DNA of 42,871 nt, taken from positions 6,079 to 48,949 of the forward strand of contig HF998499.1 of NCBI GenBank assembly GCA_000433775.1, in the 5' to 3' direction. Positions 32,977 through 40,675 of this stretch are shown here, one piece after another. The notes beneath the pieces were generated by a model. It searched no databases. It was given only the letters and a program-made list of their open reading frames with translations, and was not told the origin of the DNA. Numbering within the stretch: position 1 is the first letter of the stretch; each line of letters opens with the position of its first letter. A program made the translations under genes and the position numbers. The stretch comes from Corallococcus sp. CAG:1435 (GTDB lineage Bacteria > Bacillota > Clostridia > Christensenellales > CAG-314).

Positions 32977-33225
32977 TCAGCCTTGCAATCCGTTTGCCTG
33001 ACGCACCATATTTTCAATTACAACGTCGTAAATTTCGCCAAGACTTGCGCAATACTCCAACACCTTCCATGGCGTGTTTGTGTGAAAGTGCAGTTTGATG
33101 AGTTCGTCGTCGCCTACAACAAGCAAACAATCCCCTTTGATGTTTTCCGTGATGTACTTTTTAATTTTTCCGTCGTCCAGATTTTTGCCTTCCAGCAAAA
33201 GTTGCGTGTCAAATGTGTAATCCAT
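32977..33225 (-). CDS. Stand-alone YloV C-terminal-like domain
   Basis: This 82-residue protein matches only the C-terminal domain of the YloV/DAK2-type kinase family. It has GENLD-like start TQLLLEGKNLDDGKIKKYI, then GDCLLVVGDDELIKLHFHTNTPWKVLEYCASLGEIYDVVIENM; the last part (IKLHFHTN...VLEY...GEIYDVVIENM) is the domain hallmark. The kinase-like halves are absent here. AGGAGG lies just before the ATG at 33225. It lies 9 bp after the DUF362 gene's stop, in one operon. Function unknown; a fatty-acid or small-ligand binding role is inferred from the parent family only. Confidence 0.75.
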   Translation of the reverse strand: MDYTFDTQLLLEGKNLDDGKIKKYITENIKGDCLLVVGDDELIKLHFHTNTPWKVLEYCASLGEIYDVVIENMVRQANGLQG

Positions 33226-33234
33226 GATTTCCTC

Positions 33235-34347
33235 CTATTGTTTGGTGATTTCCACAAGTTCGTAGTGCGAACTTCCCAATCCGATTTTTTCTCCCTGAGA
33301 AATCTGGCTGCGCCAGTCGGTGTTGGGGTGAGATTTGCAGAAACAGTCGTCAGAGTGGTGGTGGCTTTCTCCTGCGGCGCTGTTTCCGATGATGGGCTGT
33401 TTAAGGCACATATCCGCAGCGGCAATGTCTACGGCAACGGGGTCGAAACTGCACATCATTCCCACGTTGGGAATAATTGCTGCGTCGTTTTCGCCGTGGC
33501 AGTCGCAGTTGGGGGAAACGTCCATAATGACATTGATGTGGAAAGAAGGCTTGTCCTTCACAACGGCAAAGGCGTATTCGGCAATTTTTTTGTTGAGAAT
33601 TTCTTCTTCGTTGCCGTCCAAAAAGTGTATTGTCTTTTGCGGACAAACGCCCACGCAACGTCCGCAACCCACGCACACCGAGTGGTTTACGTGCGCTTTG
33701 CCGTCGGTAACTTTAACTGCCGAGTAGGCGCATTGAGTGGTGCAAAGGCCGCAACCTATGCAGTTTTCGGGGTCTACCTGCGGACGGCTTCCCGAGTGCT
33801 GGTCTCTTTTGCCTGCTATGCTTGCGCCACCCATTCCGAGGTTTTTGAGACAACCTCCGAAGCCTGCCATTTCGTGTCCCTTGAAGTGGGACAGGGAAAT
33901 TATCACGTCGGCGTCACGCAAGGCTCTGCCTATGTAGGCATTTTGCACAAGTTCGCCGTCGATGGGAACAACAACTTCGTCGTCCCCCTTTATTCCGTCG
34001 CCGATGACGACGTAGCAACCTGTTGTGGCGCTGTTGAAACCGTCAATTTCCGCAGCGTGCAGGTGGTCCAATCCGTTGTGGCGCATGCCCGTGTACATGG
34101 TGTTGCAATCGCACAAAAAGGGACGTCCTCCCAATTCCTTCACAACTTCGGCAACGGCAGCGGGAAATTGCGGACGTAAATAGGCGATGTTTCCCGGTTC
34201 GCCAAAATGCATCTTGATTGCCACAAACTTGTCTTTAAGGTCAAGTTTTTCAATCCCCGCCTCACGGATGAGGTTTTTTAGTTTTTGCGGAAGATTCAAT
34301 CCTCCCGCTACGGTACGCATATTACAAAAGTAAACTTTGGAACTCAT
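33235..34347 (-). CDS. DUF362 domain, 4Fe-4S ferredoxin protein
   Basis: This 370-residue iron-sulfur protein has an N-terminal DUF362-type domain (VYFCNMRTVAGG through HFGEPGNIAYLRPQF and ISLSHFKGHEMAGFGGCLKNLGMG). Two 4Fe-4S motifs follow: CIGCGLCTTQC near residue 193 and CVGCGRCVGVC near 220. A further DUF362 segment (CSFDPVAVDIAAADMC) and a His/Asp-rich tail (SHHHSDDC) come next. It probably moves electrons; the substrate is unknown. AGAGGTGG precedes the ATG at 34347. A near-consensus promoter lies just upstream. Confidence 0.88.
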   Translation of the reverse strand: MSSKVYFCNMRTVAGGLNLPQKLKNLIREAGIEKLDLKDKFVAIKMHFGEPGNIAYLRPQFPAAVAEVVKELGGRPFLCDCNTMYTGMRHNGLDHLHAAEIDGFNSATTGCYVVIGDGIKGDDEVVVPIDGELVQNAYIGRALRDADVIISLSHFKGHEMAGFGGCLKNLGMGGASIAGKRDQHSGSRPQVDPENCIGCGLCTTQCAYSAVKVTDGKAHVNHSVCVGCGRCVGVCPQKTIHFLDGNEEEILNKKIAEYAFAVVKDKPSFHINVIMDVSPNCDCHGENDAAIIPNVGMMCSFDPVAVDIAAADMCLKQPIIGNSAAGESHHHSDDCFCKSHPNTDWRSQISQGEKIGLGSSHYELVEITKQ

Positions 34348-34369
34348 TTTCCACCTCTAATCATATTGC

Positions 34370-34398
34370 ATTGTAGCGGAAAAATGCGCTTTTGTCAA
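34370..34398 (-). promoter_or_regulatory. Promoter of the DUF362 operon
   Basis: On the minus strand, perfect TTGACA, 17 bp, TACAAT. It ends 23 bases before the start codon. Confidence 0.85.
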
Positions 34399-34609
34399 CA
34401 CAACGTTCAACTTCTGCGTTATGTGTTGTTGCACCGTCTGAAAACTGCGCCGAACAGCAGTAAAATCTTAATTGCCCCAAGCGTGCCTTCTGTTTGCCTT
34501 TGAGCGTTTGACGAAAAGTGTCTGAAAGGGCAGATGTTAGGTGTTGCCGTCTGGAAAAATTTTCGGCGTGTCGCAGGGCAAAACAAGGTGTATGTTCGGC
34601 AAAGCTTCA
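34399..34609. other. Spacer between sigK and the DUF362 promoter
   Basis: Around 210 bases with no supported gene and no obvious sigK terminator. The coding-like minus frame at 34419-34610 has no start site. Confidence 0.45.
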
Positions 34610-35287
34610 TCAGTCTTTGATGTACTGCCTGAGTTTTTGCAATGCCCGTGTTTCTATGCGTGAAATGTAACTTCGGCTTATTCCCAATTTTTTTGCCGTT
34701 TGCAACTGCGTCAGAGGCACGGAATTTTCCTCTATTCCGTAGCGCATCAAAATAATTTTCTGTTCCCGTGGCGTCAGGCGTTCGTGAATACATTTAAGCA
34801 GATTCTGGCGCAGTATGGAAACTTCCGCCTGATGAAATACGCTGTCTTCTTTGATTGCCAGCACGTCGTACAGGGTGTATTCGTTGCCGTCGTTGTCCAC
34901 GCCCAACGTGTTGTTGAGATACACTGTGTTTTGGTAGCGTTTGTTGGAACGCAGCGTCATCAGAATTTCGTTTTCTATGCATCTTGCCAGATAGGTGGCG
35001 AGAGTGGTGCCCTTTTCCGCCGAAAAACTTTCCACACCCTTTATCAGCCCTATGGAGCCGATGGAAATGAGGTCGTCAATGTCGTTTTTGCCGTACTTTT
35101 TGGCAATGTGCGCAACAAGACGTATGTTGTGACAAATAAGTTTGTCCCTTGCCGCCTTGCTTCCACGTTGCAGTTGTTTCAGACATTCCGCTTCCTCTTC
35201 GGGCGAAAGTGGCTTGGGGTAACTGCCGTTGGAAAAGTAGCCTGTAAAGAAAAACAGCTGTTTAAGTAAATCCAGAAGTGCAAACAT
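34610..35287 (-). CDS. sigK: RNA polymerase sporulation sigma factor SigK
   Basis: This 225-residue sigma factor resembles the late mother-cell SigK: FSNGSYPKPLSPEEEAECLKQLQRG, HNIRLVAHIAKKYG, DDLISIGSIGLIKGVESF, GTTLATYLARCIENEILM and LTPREQKIILMRYGIE with RSYISRIETRALQKLR at the end. The pro-sequence MFALLDLLKQLFFFTGYFSN is present, so it needs SpoIVFB processing. The gene is whole, not split by a skin element. The SigE paralogue is an alternative, but the short N-terminal hydrophobic segment and RMNALLK-like features favour SigK. GGGAGAAAAT precedes the ATG at 35287; the frame from 35374 is longer without support. Confidence 0.88.
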   Translation of the reverse strand: MFALLDLLKQLFFFTGYFSNGSYPKPLSPEEEAECLKQLQRGSKAARDKLICHNIRLVAHIAKKYGKNDIDDLISIGSIGLIKGVESFSAEKGTTLATYLARCIENEILMTLRSNKRYQNTVYLNNTLGVDNDGNEYTLYDVLAIKEDSVFHQAEVSILRQNLLKCIHERLTPREQKIILMRYGIEENSVPLTQLQTAKKLGISRSYISRIETRALQKLRQYIKD

Positions 35288-35772
35288 ATTTTCTCCCACG
35301 CTAACAGTGTATTCCAAGCAATGTTCCGCTATTGCGCAGGGCTTGTTTCTTTTTGCGGTTTGCATGTTCTTCAAAAATGTCGTGTATCAATTTCTTTTGT
35401 ACGTATTGATGTTTTCAGTACAAATCAAGCGTTTTTCCTTTGTGTAAAAAGCCGTTGCGATAAAAATTTACCATGTGCAGTTTTGTTTGCAATATCGTTG
35501 ACGGAAGTTTTGCCTGCGTTTGCGACAGATAATTTCATTACGTAAAAACAACGGCGGTATTTCTGCTGTAACACCACAGGCAGCGGAACAGGCAGTGGTG
35601 GCAAACAGTTCTGTGTCGTTTGGCGTGTTTCGGTGGCTTTGCGTATTGTTTGAAAAGTTGAAGTCTTGCCGATGGTTTGCCGTCGGTTTACCTTGGAAAC
35701 GGACACCGCCTTTGGTGTTTGCCGTGTTGGGTGCGACGTCAATTTCGGAACACGCATTTTCATTTGTCGCAA

Positions 35773-35967
35773 CAGACAATCCTGACAACAGCAGTCGTAT
35801 TCTTCGCAGTAATGGTTTCTTTAATTTGTTTTAACAGATAATCCTCATAAAAACAGTCGTATTTTTCACAGTAACTGTTTGATTGTTTTAACGGATAGCC
35901 CTGCCCGACAGTATCCGTGTTCTTTGCAGTAACGGTTTGTTTAATTTGTTTTAACAGGCAAATTTGC
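35773..35967. repeat. Imperfect tandem repeat, three units of 57-63 bp plus a partial
   Basis: The units are 35773-35834, 35835-35891 and 35892-35954, then a partial copy. Each begins CAGAYAATCCT-like (CGGATAGCCCT in unit 3) and ends TTTGTTTTAA-like. On the minus strand each codes for a similar LLKQIK-E/Q-T-TAKN peptide with a Cys/Tyr-rich turn, suggesting a relic of a repeat protein. Confidence 0.8.
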
Positions 35968-36091
35968 ATTATTCATTGTAAAAAATCCGTTATCTTTCGT
36001 TTGCGTTACGTTTGGCTTATAATGTATGTTTTGTGGCAGTAAGAATTTTTGCACTGTATTGCCAATGCTTTGGCGTGGGAAGTTAAAATAC

Positions 36092-36120
36092 TTGCCAAAT
36101 AATAATTTATTTACTATAAT
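36092..36120 (+). promoter_or_regulatory. Promoter of the radical SAM gene, predicted leaderless
   Basis: TTGCCA, 17 bp, perfect TATAAT. Transcription would start at about the ATG itself (36127), leaving no Shine-Dalgarno site. Confidence 0.7.
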
Positions 36121-36126
36121 AGGCAA

Positions 36127-37047
36127 ATGAATTGTAACCTTTGTCCGAGAAATTGCGGTGTGCAAAGACCTGTTCAAAAGGGTTTTTGCGGTACGGGGGG
36201 AATTGTCCTTTCCCGTGTAGCCGCACACAATTGGGAAGAACCGTGCATATCCGGCACCCGTGGCAGTGGAACGGTTTTCTTTGCAGGGTGCAACCTTAAA
36301 TGTCGGTTTTGCCAAAACTTTGACATATCGGTGGTTCCTCACGGCGAAGAGGTTTCGGCGGAGCGTCTTGCCGACGTTTTTTTGTATGTGCAGGAAACGG
36401 GGGTTGCCAATATCAATCTTGTTACGCCGTCGCATGTGGCGGACGGGGTGGCAAAAGCGTTGACGTTGGCAAAACCTTTCTTGAAAATACCCGTTGTGTA
36501 CAACACTTCAAGTTACGAAAAGGTTTCTTCGCTGAAAATGCTGGAAGGACTTGTAGACGTGTACATGCCTGATTTGAAATTTTGCGATCCCGACGTTTCA
36601 CGGTTGTTGTGCGGAGCAGGAGATTACTTTCGGGTGGCAACTTCCGCAATAACGGAAATGCGCCGTCAATGCCCCGACGACATTTTTGATGGTGACGGTT
36701 ACATGCAAAAAGGGCTGTTGCTTCGTCACCTTGTGTTACCTTCCTTCACGGAAGATTCCAAAAAGGTTTTGGACTGGGTGGCTGATTTTGACAAAAACAC
36801 CTATGTCAGCCTTATGGCGCAGTACTTCCCCGCACGAAAGGACGACAAGGTGCCTCAACTCAACCGCCATCTGTACCGTCACGAGTACGACAATGTGTTG
36901 CAATACTTTTTCAATGTAGGTTTGAAAAACGGTTTCATGCAGGATGCACAGTCGGCAACAGCCGACTACCTCCCCGCCTTTTCCGACAGCGACGTAAAAG
37001 ACGTGTTAAGCGTCGTTCCGCATGTGTTTGAAGCGGGCGGTGTGTAA
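36127..37047 (+). CDS. Radical SAM protein (PflA-like, CxxC-rich N-terminus)
   Basis: This 306-residue protein has a CNLCPRNCGVQR...GFCG N-terminal cysteine module and the radical SAM motif CNLKCRFCQN (Cys57/61/64 region), so it binds a 4Fe-4S cluster and SAM. It resembles the PflA-like group often paired with AmmeMemoRadiSam proteins, but no partner gene lies beside it. Its substrate is unknown. VYMPDLKFCDPDV and QYFPARKDDKVPQLNRHL are also present. It is translated from a leaderless or nearly leaderless transcript. A chromate-type transporter pair follows 58 bp later. Confidence 0.87.
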   Translation: MNCNLCPRNCGVQRPVQKGFCGTGGIVLSRVAAHNWEEPCISGTRGSGTVFFAGCNLKCRFCQNFDISVVPHGEEVSAERLADVFLYVQETGVANINLVTPSHVADGVAKALTLAKPFLKIPVVYNTSSYEKVSSLKMLEGLVDVYMPDLKFCDPDVSRLLCGAGDYFRVATSAITEMRRQCPDDIFDGDGYMQKGLLLRHLVLPSFTEDSKKVLDWVADFDKNTYVSLMAQYFPARKDDKVPQLNRHLYRHEYDNVLQYFFNVGLKNGFMQDAQSATADYLPAFSDSDVKDVLSVVPHVFEAGGV

Positions 37048-37054
37048 TGGTTTT

Positions 37055-37083
37055 TTGCAACCGTATCAAAAAAAATGTACAAA
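37055..37083 (+). promoter_or_regulatory. Possible promoter for the transporter pair
   Basis: TTGCAA, 17 bp, TACAAA, in the 58 bp between the genes. A weak -10; read-through from the upstream gene is equally possible. Confidence 0.4.
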
Positions 37084-37105
37084 TTGTAAACCAAAAGGAA
37101 AAATT

Positions 37106-37834
37106 ATGAAAAACAAATCGGTGTCTTTGTGGCAACTTTTCATCACATTTTTCAAGTTGGGAGCGTTTACCTTCGGTGGCGGTTACGCAATGATTGCCAT
37201 TTTGGAAGAGGAACTCGTTTCCAAAAAGAAATGGATAACTTCGCAGGATATACTGGACATGATTGTCATTGCGGAATCCACCCCCGGCGTCATTGCCGTC
37301 AATACGGCGACTTCCGTAGGGTACAAAATGCGAGGGGTTTTCGGGGCGATAATTGCAACGCTCGGAGTTGTGCTTCCCTCTTTCTGCATCATTTTCGCAT
37401 TGTCTTTTGCAATAGAGGCGTTTCAGGAAAATGCCTGGTACAAAGCGGCGTTTGCCGGTATTCAGGCATGCGTGACAATTCTCATCGTCAACGCTTTCAT
37501 AAAAATGGCAAAGCAGTTGGAAAAAGACGTGTTTTCCATTGTGCTGTTGATTGTGGCGTTTGGCATTGCCGCTTTTACGGAATTCAACGTGATTTTCATC
37601 ATTTTGATTGGCGGTGCGTTGGGCGTTGTGTACAGCCTCATCAAGGAAAGCGTCAGCAAGAAAAAATCACTTGCCAATCAGGGCGAAACGCAACTGACAT
37701 TGCAAATGCCCGACGTTGACAGTGTAAACTCGGAAAACAATTGCATCAAAAACGTTTTCGACGGTGAAAACGACGCCACAACGGAACTTTGCGACACACA
37801 GCAAAAGCAAGATTCTCGAAAGGAGGACAAGTAA
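37106..37834 (+). CDS. Chromate transporter family, first half-protein
   Basis: A 242-residue half-size member of the ChrA/CHR family: LWQLFITFFKLGAFTFGGGYAMI, VIAESTPGVIAVNTATSVGYKMRG, then hydrophobic segments typical of the family. The last 65 residues are a hydrophilic acidic tail (GETQLTLQMPDVDSVNSENNC to KQDSRKEDK) that is longer than usual half-proteins. In Firmicutes such half-size proteins work as pairs. Transport of chromate is not implied; the physiological substrate is unknown. AAAAGGAA precedes the ATG at 37106. Its stop overlaps the next start. Confidence 0.87.
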   Translation: MKNKSVSLWQLFITFFKLGAFTFGGGYAMIAILEEELVSKKKWITSQDILDMIVIAESTPGVIAVNTATSVGYKMRGVFGAIIATLGVVLPSFCIIFALSFAIEAFQENAWYKAAFAGIQACVTILIVNAFIKMAKQLEKDVFSIVLLIVAFGIAAFTEFNVIFIILIGGALGVVYSLIKESVSKKKSLANQGETQLTLQMPDVDSVNSENNCIKNVFDGENDATTELCDTQQKQDSRKEDK

Positions 37835-38457
37835 TGGTATTTCTTACGCTCTTTTGGGAATATTTCAAAATAGGTCTGTTCACTATAGGCGGCGGTTACG
37901 CAATGCTACCCATGGTACAGCAGGTAATTGAAAAATACGGTTGGCTCACACGCAAAGAACTAATCAACTTCATTGGCGTTGCGGAATCCACCCCGGGACC
38001 TTTTGCCATCAATCTTGCCACCTTTGTGGGAATAAACGTAGGTTCGCAAACCTCGCTTGGGATATTCGGCGGATTTTTGGGGGCGGCTGTCGCCACATTT
38101 GCCGTTGTGTTGCCCTCGTTGATAATAATCATAATTGTAACCAAACTGTTTCAAAAATTCAGAACCAACAAATACGTTCAGGGCGTATTGTACGGTATTC
38201 GTCCCGTTGTGGTGGGACTTATCCTTTCGGCAGTGCTTTCGGTGGGATGTGCTGTAATTTTGCCCAACTTGAACCTCACCTCCATCAACAAGGAAGGATT
38301 TTCGCAATTCAACTGGGTTTCCCTCATTATCGTTGCCGTTTTCTTCCCGCTGTCAAGAATAAAGATAAAAGGTAAAAAAATTCACCCGATACTTCTGATT
38401 CTTGCCGCTGCGGCGGTCGGCGTGGTGGTTTTCGGCGTCTGCAATGTAGTCCAGTAA
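37834..38457 (+). CDS. Chromate transporter family, second half-protein
   Basis: A 207-residue half-size CHR protein: FWEYFKIGLFTIGGGYAMLPMVQQVIEKYGWL, INFIGVAESTPGPFAINLATFVGINVGSQTS, LPSLIIIIIVTKLF, and the FFPLSRIKIKGKKIHPILLILAAAAVG end. The GGGYAM and AESTPGP motifs are diagnostic. It is the heteromeric partner of the previous gene. AGGAGG precedes the ATG at 37834, which shares one base with the upstream stop. A terminator follows at 38516. Confidence 0.9.
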   Translation: MVFLTLFWEYFKIGLFTIGGGYAMLPMVQQVIEKYGWLTRKELINFIGVAESTPGPFAINLATFVGINVGSQTSLGIFGGFLGAAVATFAVVLPSLIIIIIVTKLFQKFRTNKYVQGVLYGIRPVVVGLILSAVLSVGCAVILPNLNLTSINKEGFSQFNWVSLIIVAVFFPLSRIKIKGKKIHPILLILAAAAVGVVVFGVCNVVQ

Positions 38458-38515
38458 AGCATATTAGTCAAAGTAAATTTGCCTTGTGGCAATAAGACTT
38501 GTTCGCAGAACAATT

Positions 38516-38548
38516 TTTGCAGTGCGTTTGCACTGCAAATTTTTGTTT
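38516..38548 (+). terminator. Terminator of the transporter pair
   Basis: Perfect 10-bp stem TTTGCAGTGC / GCACTGCAAA with a GTTT loop, then TTTTTGTTTT. Confidence 0.92.
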
Positions 38549-39130
38549 TGCACAATTTTATTGTATGTCGTGCGATAGTGTACTGTAATGTGTTGCTAGA
38601 CGGCACTTGAATTGAATTTACTTGCGCAGTTGTCAAACATTCACCAAGCACAAGAAAGTTGTCGGCACAAGGCAACTATTTGTGCAGTGCGGCAATTACT
38701 TTATGGCAGTTGTCAGACGATTACTTATTATTGCGGCAATTTGTGCCGTGTTGTGTAAAATCTACGTTACGGCGTTAAAAATAAAAATTAACGTAAACCT
38801 TCAAGTTTGTCATTACAAACGCTTACTAAAACAAAAGTGGCTTTTTCGTTGCAATTTGATTTTTTTATTTGTGCAAGGCGCAAAACGGTGGAAACAGCGT
38901 CGTGCAGTTGTGTTGTTTCTGCTTTTTCATTGCACAAAACAAACTTTTGCCTCTTTCAACGTGGACGTTTTCAGACAACAAGGCGAAAATGTCAAATTTG
39001 TTGATTTTGCAACATTTTTTCACATTATTTGCTTTATTCAACAAACAGTGGTATAATTATTTATAAATATTAAGGTTGAATTTATCTTTTTCAGATACAA
39101 TGAAGCAAATTGTATCGGGAGGTATATTTT
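38549..39130. other. Spacer before the epimerase gene
   Basis: About 580 bases without a supported gene. The longest plus-strand frame, 144 codons at 38622-39056, lacks a ribosome site and reads through the epimerase promoter region. The right edge holds the epimerase promoter. Confidence 0.5.
39029..39057 (+). promoter_or_regulatory. Promoter of the epimerase gene
   Basis: TTGCTT, 17 bp, perfect TATAAT with an extended TGG. Confidence 0.8.
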
Positions 39131-40675
39131 ATGGGCGTAAAAGTTGCCATTACAGGCACTACCGGCAACATGGGACGTGAAGCGCTGAACTTTTTGTGCG
39201 CATCTTCAAATGTTGACAAGGTGTATTTTTTGTGTTTGCCAAGTGAAGTAAAAAAAGGCAAGAAGTTGGCAAAGAAACACGCCAACAAGGCGCAAATGGT
39301 AGTGGGCGACGTGACGGATTTCGACAGTTGTCGCAAACTTGTTGCCGATTGCAACTACGTTGTGCACATGGCGGCGGTTATTCCTCCTCATTCCGACAGG
39401 CATCCGGAATTGTCCGACGCCGTAAACTTTTACGGAACAAAAAACATTGTTGACGCAATTTCTCAAATGGACGTTCAACCCAAATTGGTGCATATTTCCA
39501 CCGTTGCGGTGTACGGCAACAGAAATTATCTTCACCCTTTCGGAAGGGTGGGCGATCCGTTGCTTCCAAGTGTTTTCGACCCTTACGCAATGTCCAAGTT
39601 GGAGGGGGAAAGGTATGTTTTGGAATCGGGGCTTAAACGTTGGGCGGTGATACGTCAGACGGCAATGCTTCACAACAACATGCTTTCGGCAAACCTCAGC
39701 GACGGACTTATGTTCCACACGTGTTTCAACGCTCCGTTGGAATGGGTAACCGCACGGGACAGCGGCAGACTTATCGGCAACATTGTCGACGCCGACAGTC
39801 AACAGGAAGTTTCCGCTTTTTGGCTCAATGTATTCAACCTGGGTGGCGGAATAAAAAATCGTAACACCGGTTACGAGGTGTTTGACGGCGGTTTCAAAAT
39901 TATCGGCGGTTCCACTCATCAGTTCATGCAACCCAACTGGAATGCCTTGCGCAACTTCCACGGAATGTGGTTCTACGACAGTCAGGTTCTGGAAGATTTG
40001 TTTCATTTTCGCAGGGAAACGGTGGACGACTACTGGAAAGAAATTGCCAGAAATCACAAATACTACAAGTTGGGAAGTATTCTTCCTGCCAAACTCATTT
40101 CGGCGCTTGCCATCAAACCGCTGTTGAAGGACAAAAACTCCCCCACATTTTGGGAAAAAAGCGGCGAGCAGTGCAAGGTGCAGGCGTACTTTGGCGACAA
40201 TCTTTCCCCTTCACGCATTTCCACCGATTGGAAAGATTTTCCGCTGTTGTGCAAAGGACAACTTCCCGATGGCGGCAGCATAGATTATCAACAGTTGAAA
40301 CAGGATAACAATGCGGTGTTGCTTTCTCACGGCTACGACGAAAGCAAGAGCGACAGTCAACTCACTTTGGACGATTTGCGCCAAGCGGCACAGTTCCGTG
40401 GCGGACAACTTGTTTCCCAAACATTCGACGGCGACATGCACAAAAAACTAGTGTGGCAATGTCACGACGGACACCGCTTCGAGATGACGCCCTTTTCCGT
40501 GCTTAAAGCGGGGCATTGGTGTCCCGAGTGCATCAAACGCTATGTGTGGGATTACGACAGGCTTTCCCTCAACAACCCGTTTTATGCGCAGGTTCTGTAC
40601 GATTCCTTCGGAAAGGAAAACTACAAGTATTGGCTGGACGAAAAATTTCAACCTCACTACGAAAGGAAAAAGTAA
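39131..40675 (+). CDS. NAD-dependent epimerase/dehydratase with C-terminal zinc ribbon
   Basis: A 514-residue protein. The first 240 residues form an SDR epimerase: VKVAITGTTGNMGREAL (Rossmann GxxGxxG), HMAAVIPPHSDRHP, and VHISTVAVYGN with FDPYAMSKLEGE (YxxxK), all typical. The middle part has no family I can name. The last 70 residues contain WQCHDGHRFEMTP...GHWCPEC (about residues 441-467), a treble-clef-like zinc ribbon, giving a rare fusion. GGGAGG at 39117-39122 supports the ATG at 39131. Its stop overlaps the start of the EFR1-type ferredoxin gene. Confidence 0.8.
   Translation: MGVKVAITGTTGNMGREALNFLCASSNVDKVYFLCLPSEVKKGKKLAKKHANKAQMVVGDVTDFDSCRKLVADCNYVVHMAAVIPPHSDRHPELSDAVNFYGTKNIVDAISQMDVQPKLVHISTVAVYGNRNYLHPFGRVGDPLLPSVFDPYAMSKLEGERYVLESGLKRWAVIRQTAMLHNNMLSANLSDGLMFHTCFNAPLEWVTARDSGRLIGNIVDADSQQEVSAFWLNVFNLGGGIKNRNTGYEVFDGGFKIIGGSTHQFMQPNWNALRNFHGMWFYDSQVLEDLFHFRRETVDDYWKEIARNHKYYKLGSILPAKLISALAIKPLLKDKNSPTFWEKSGEQCKVQAYFGDNLSPSRISTDWKDFPLLCKGQLPDGGSIDYQQLKQDNNAVLLSHGYDESKSDSQLTLDDLRQAAQFRGGQLVSQTFDGDMHKKLVWQCHDGHRFEMTPFSVLKAGHWCPECIKRYVWDYDRLSLNNPFYAQVLYDSFGKENYKYWLDEKFQPHYERKK

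Larger units (their letters stand above)
35288..36126. other. Long spacer upstream of the radical SAM gene, with imperfect tandem repeat
   Basis: About 840 bases. Several frames (for example 35425-35788 and 35520-35834) stay open on both strands but lack ribosome sites. The segment 35773-35967 is an imperfect tandem repeat. The sigK promoter must be near 35300; AATACACT near 35303-35310 on the minus strand resembles a SigE -10 (CATACANT), but the -35 is weak. The radical SAM promoter is at the right edge. Confidence 0.55.

Noticed and set aside
35425..35834. Three overlapping open frames of 104-115 codons on both strands in the sigK spacer
   Set aside because: They overlap each other, have no start signals, and match no family. 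This is typical of stop-poor DNA.
38622..39056. 144-codon plus-strand open frame before the epimerase
   Set aside because: No ribosome site, and it covers the epimerase promoter. Its composition is that of AT-rich non-coding sequence.
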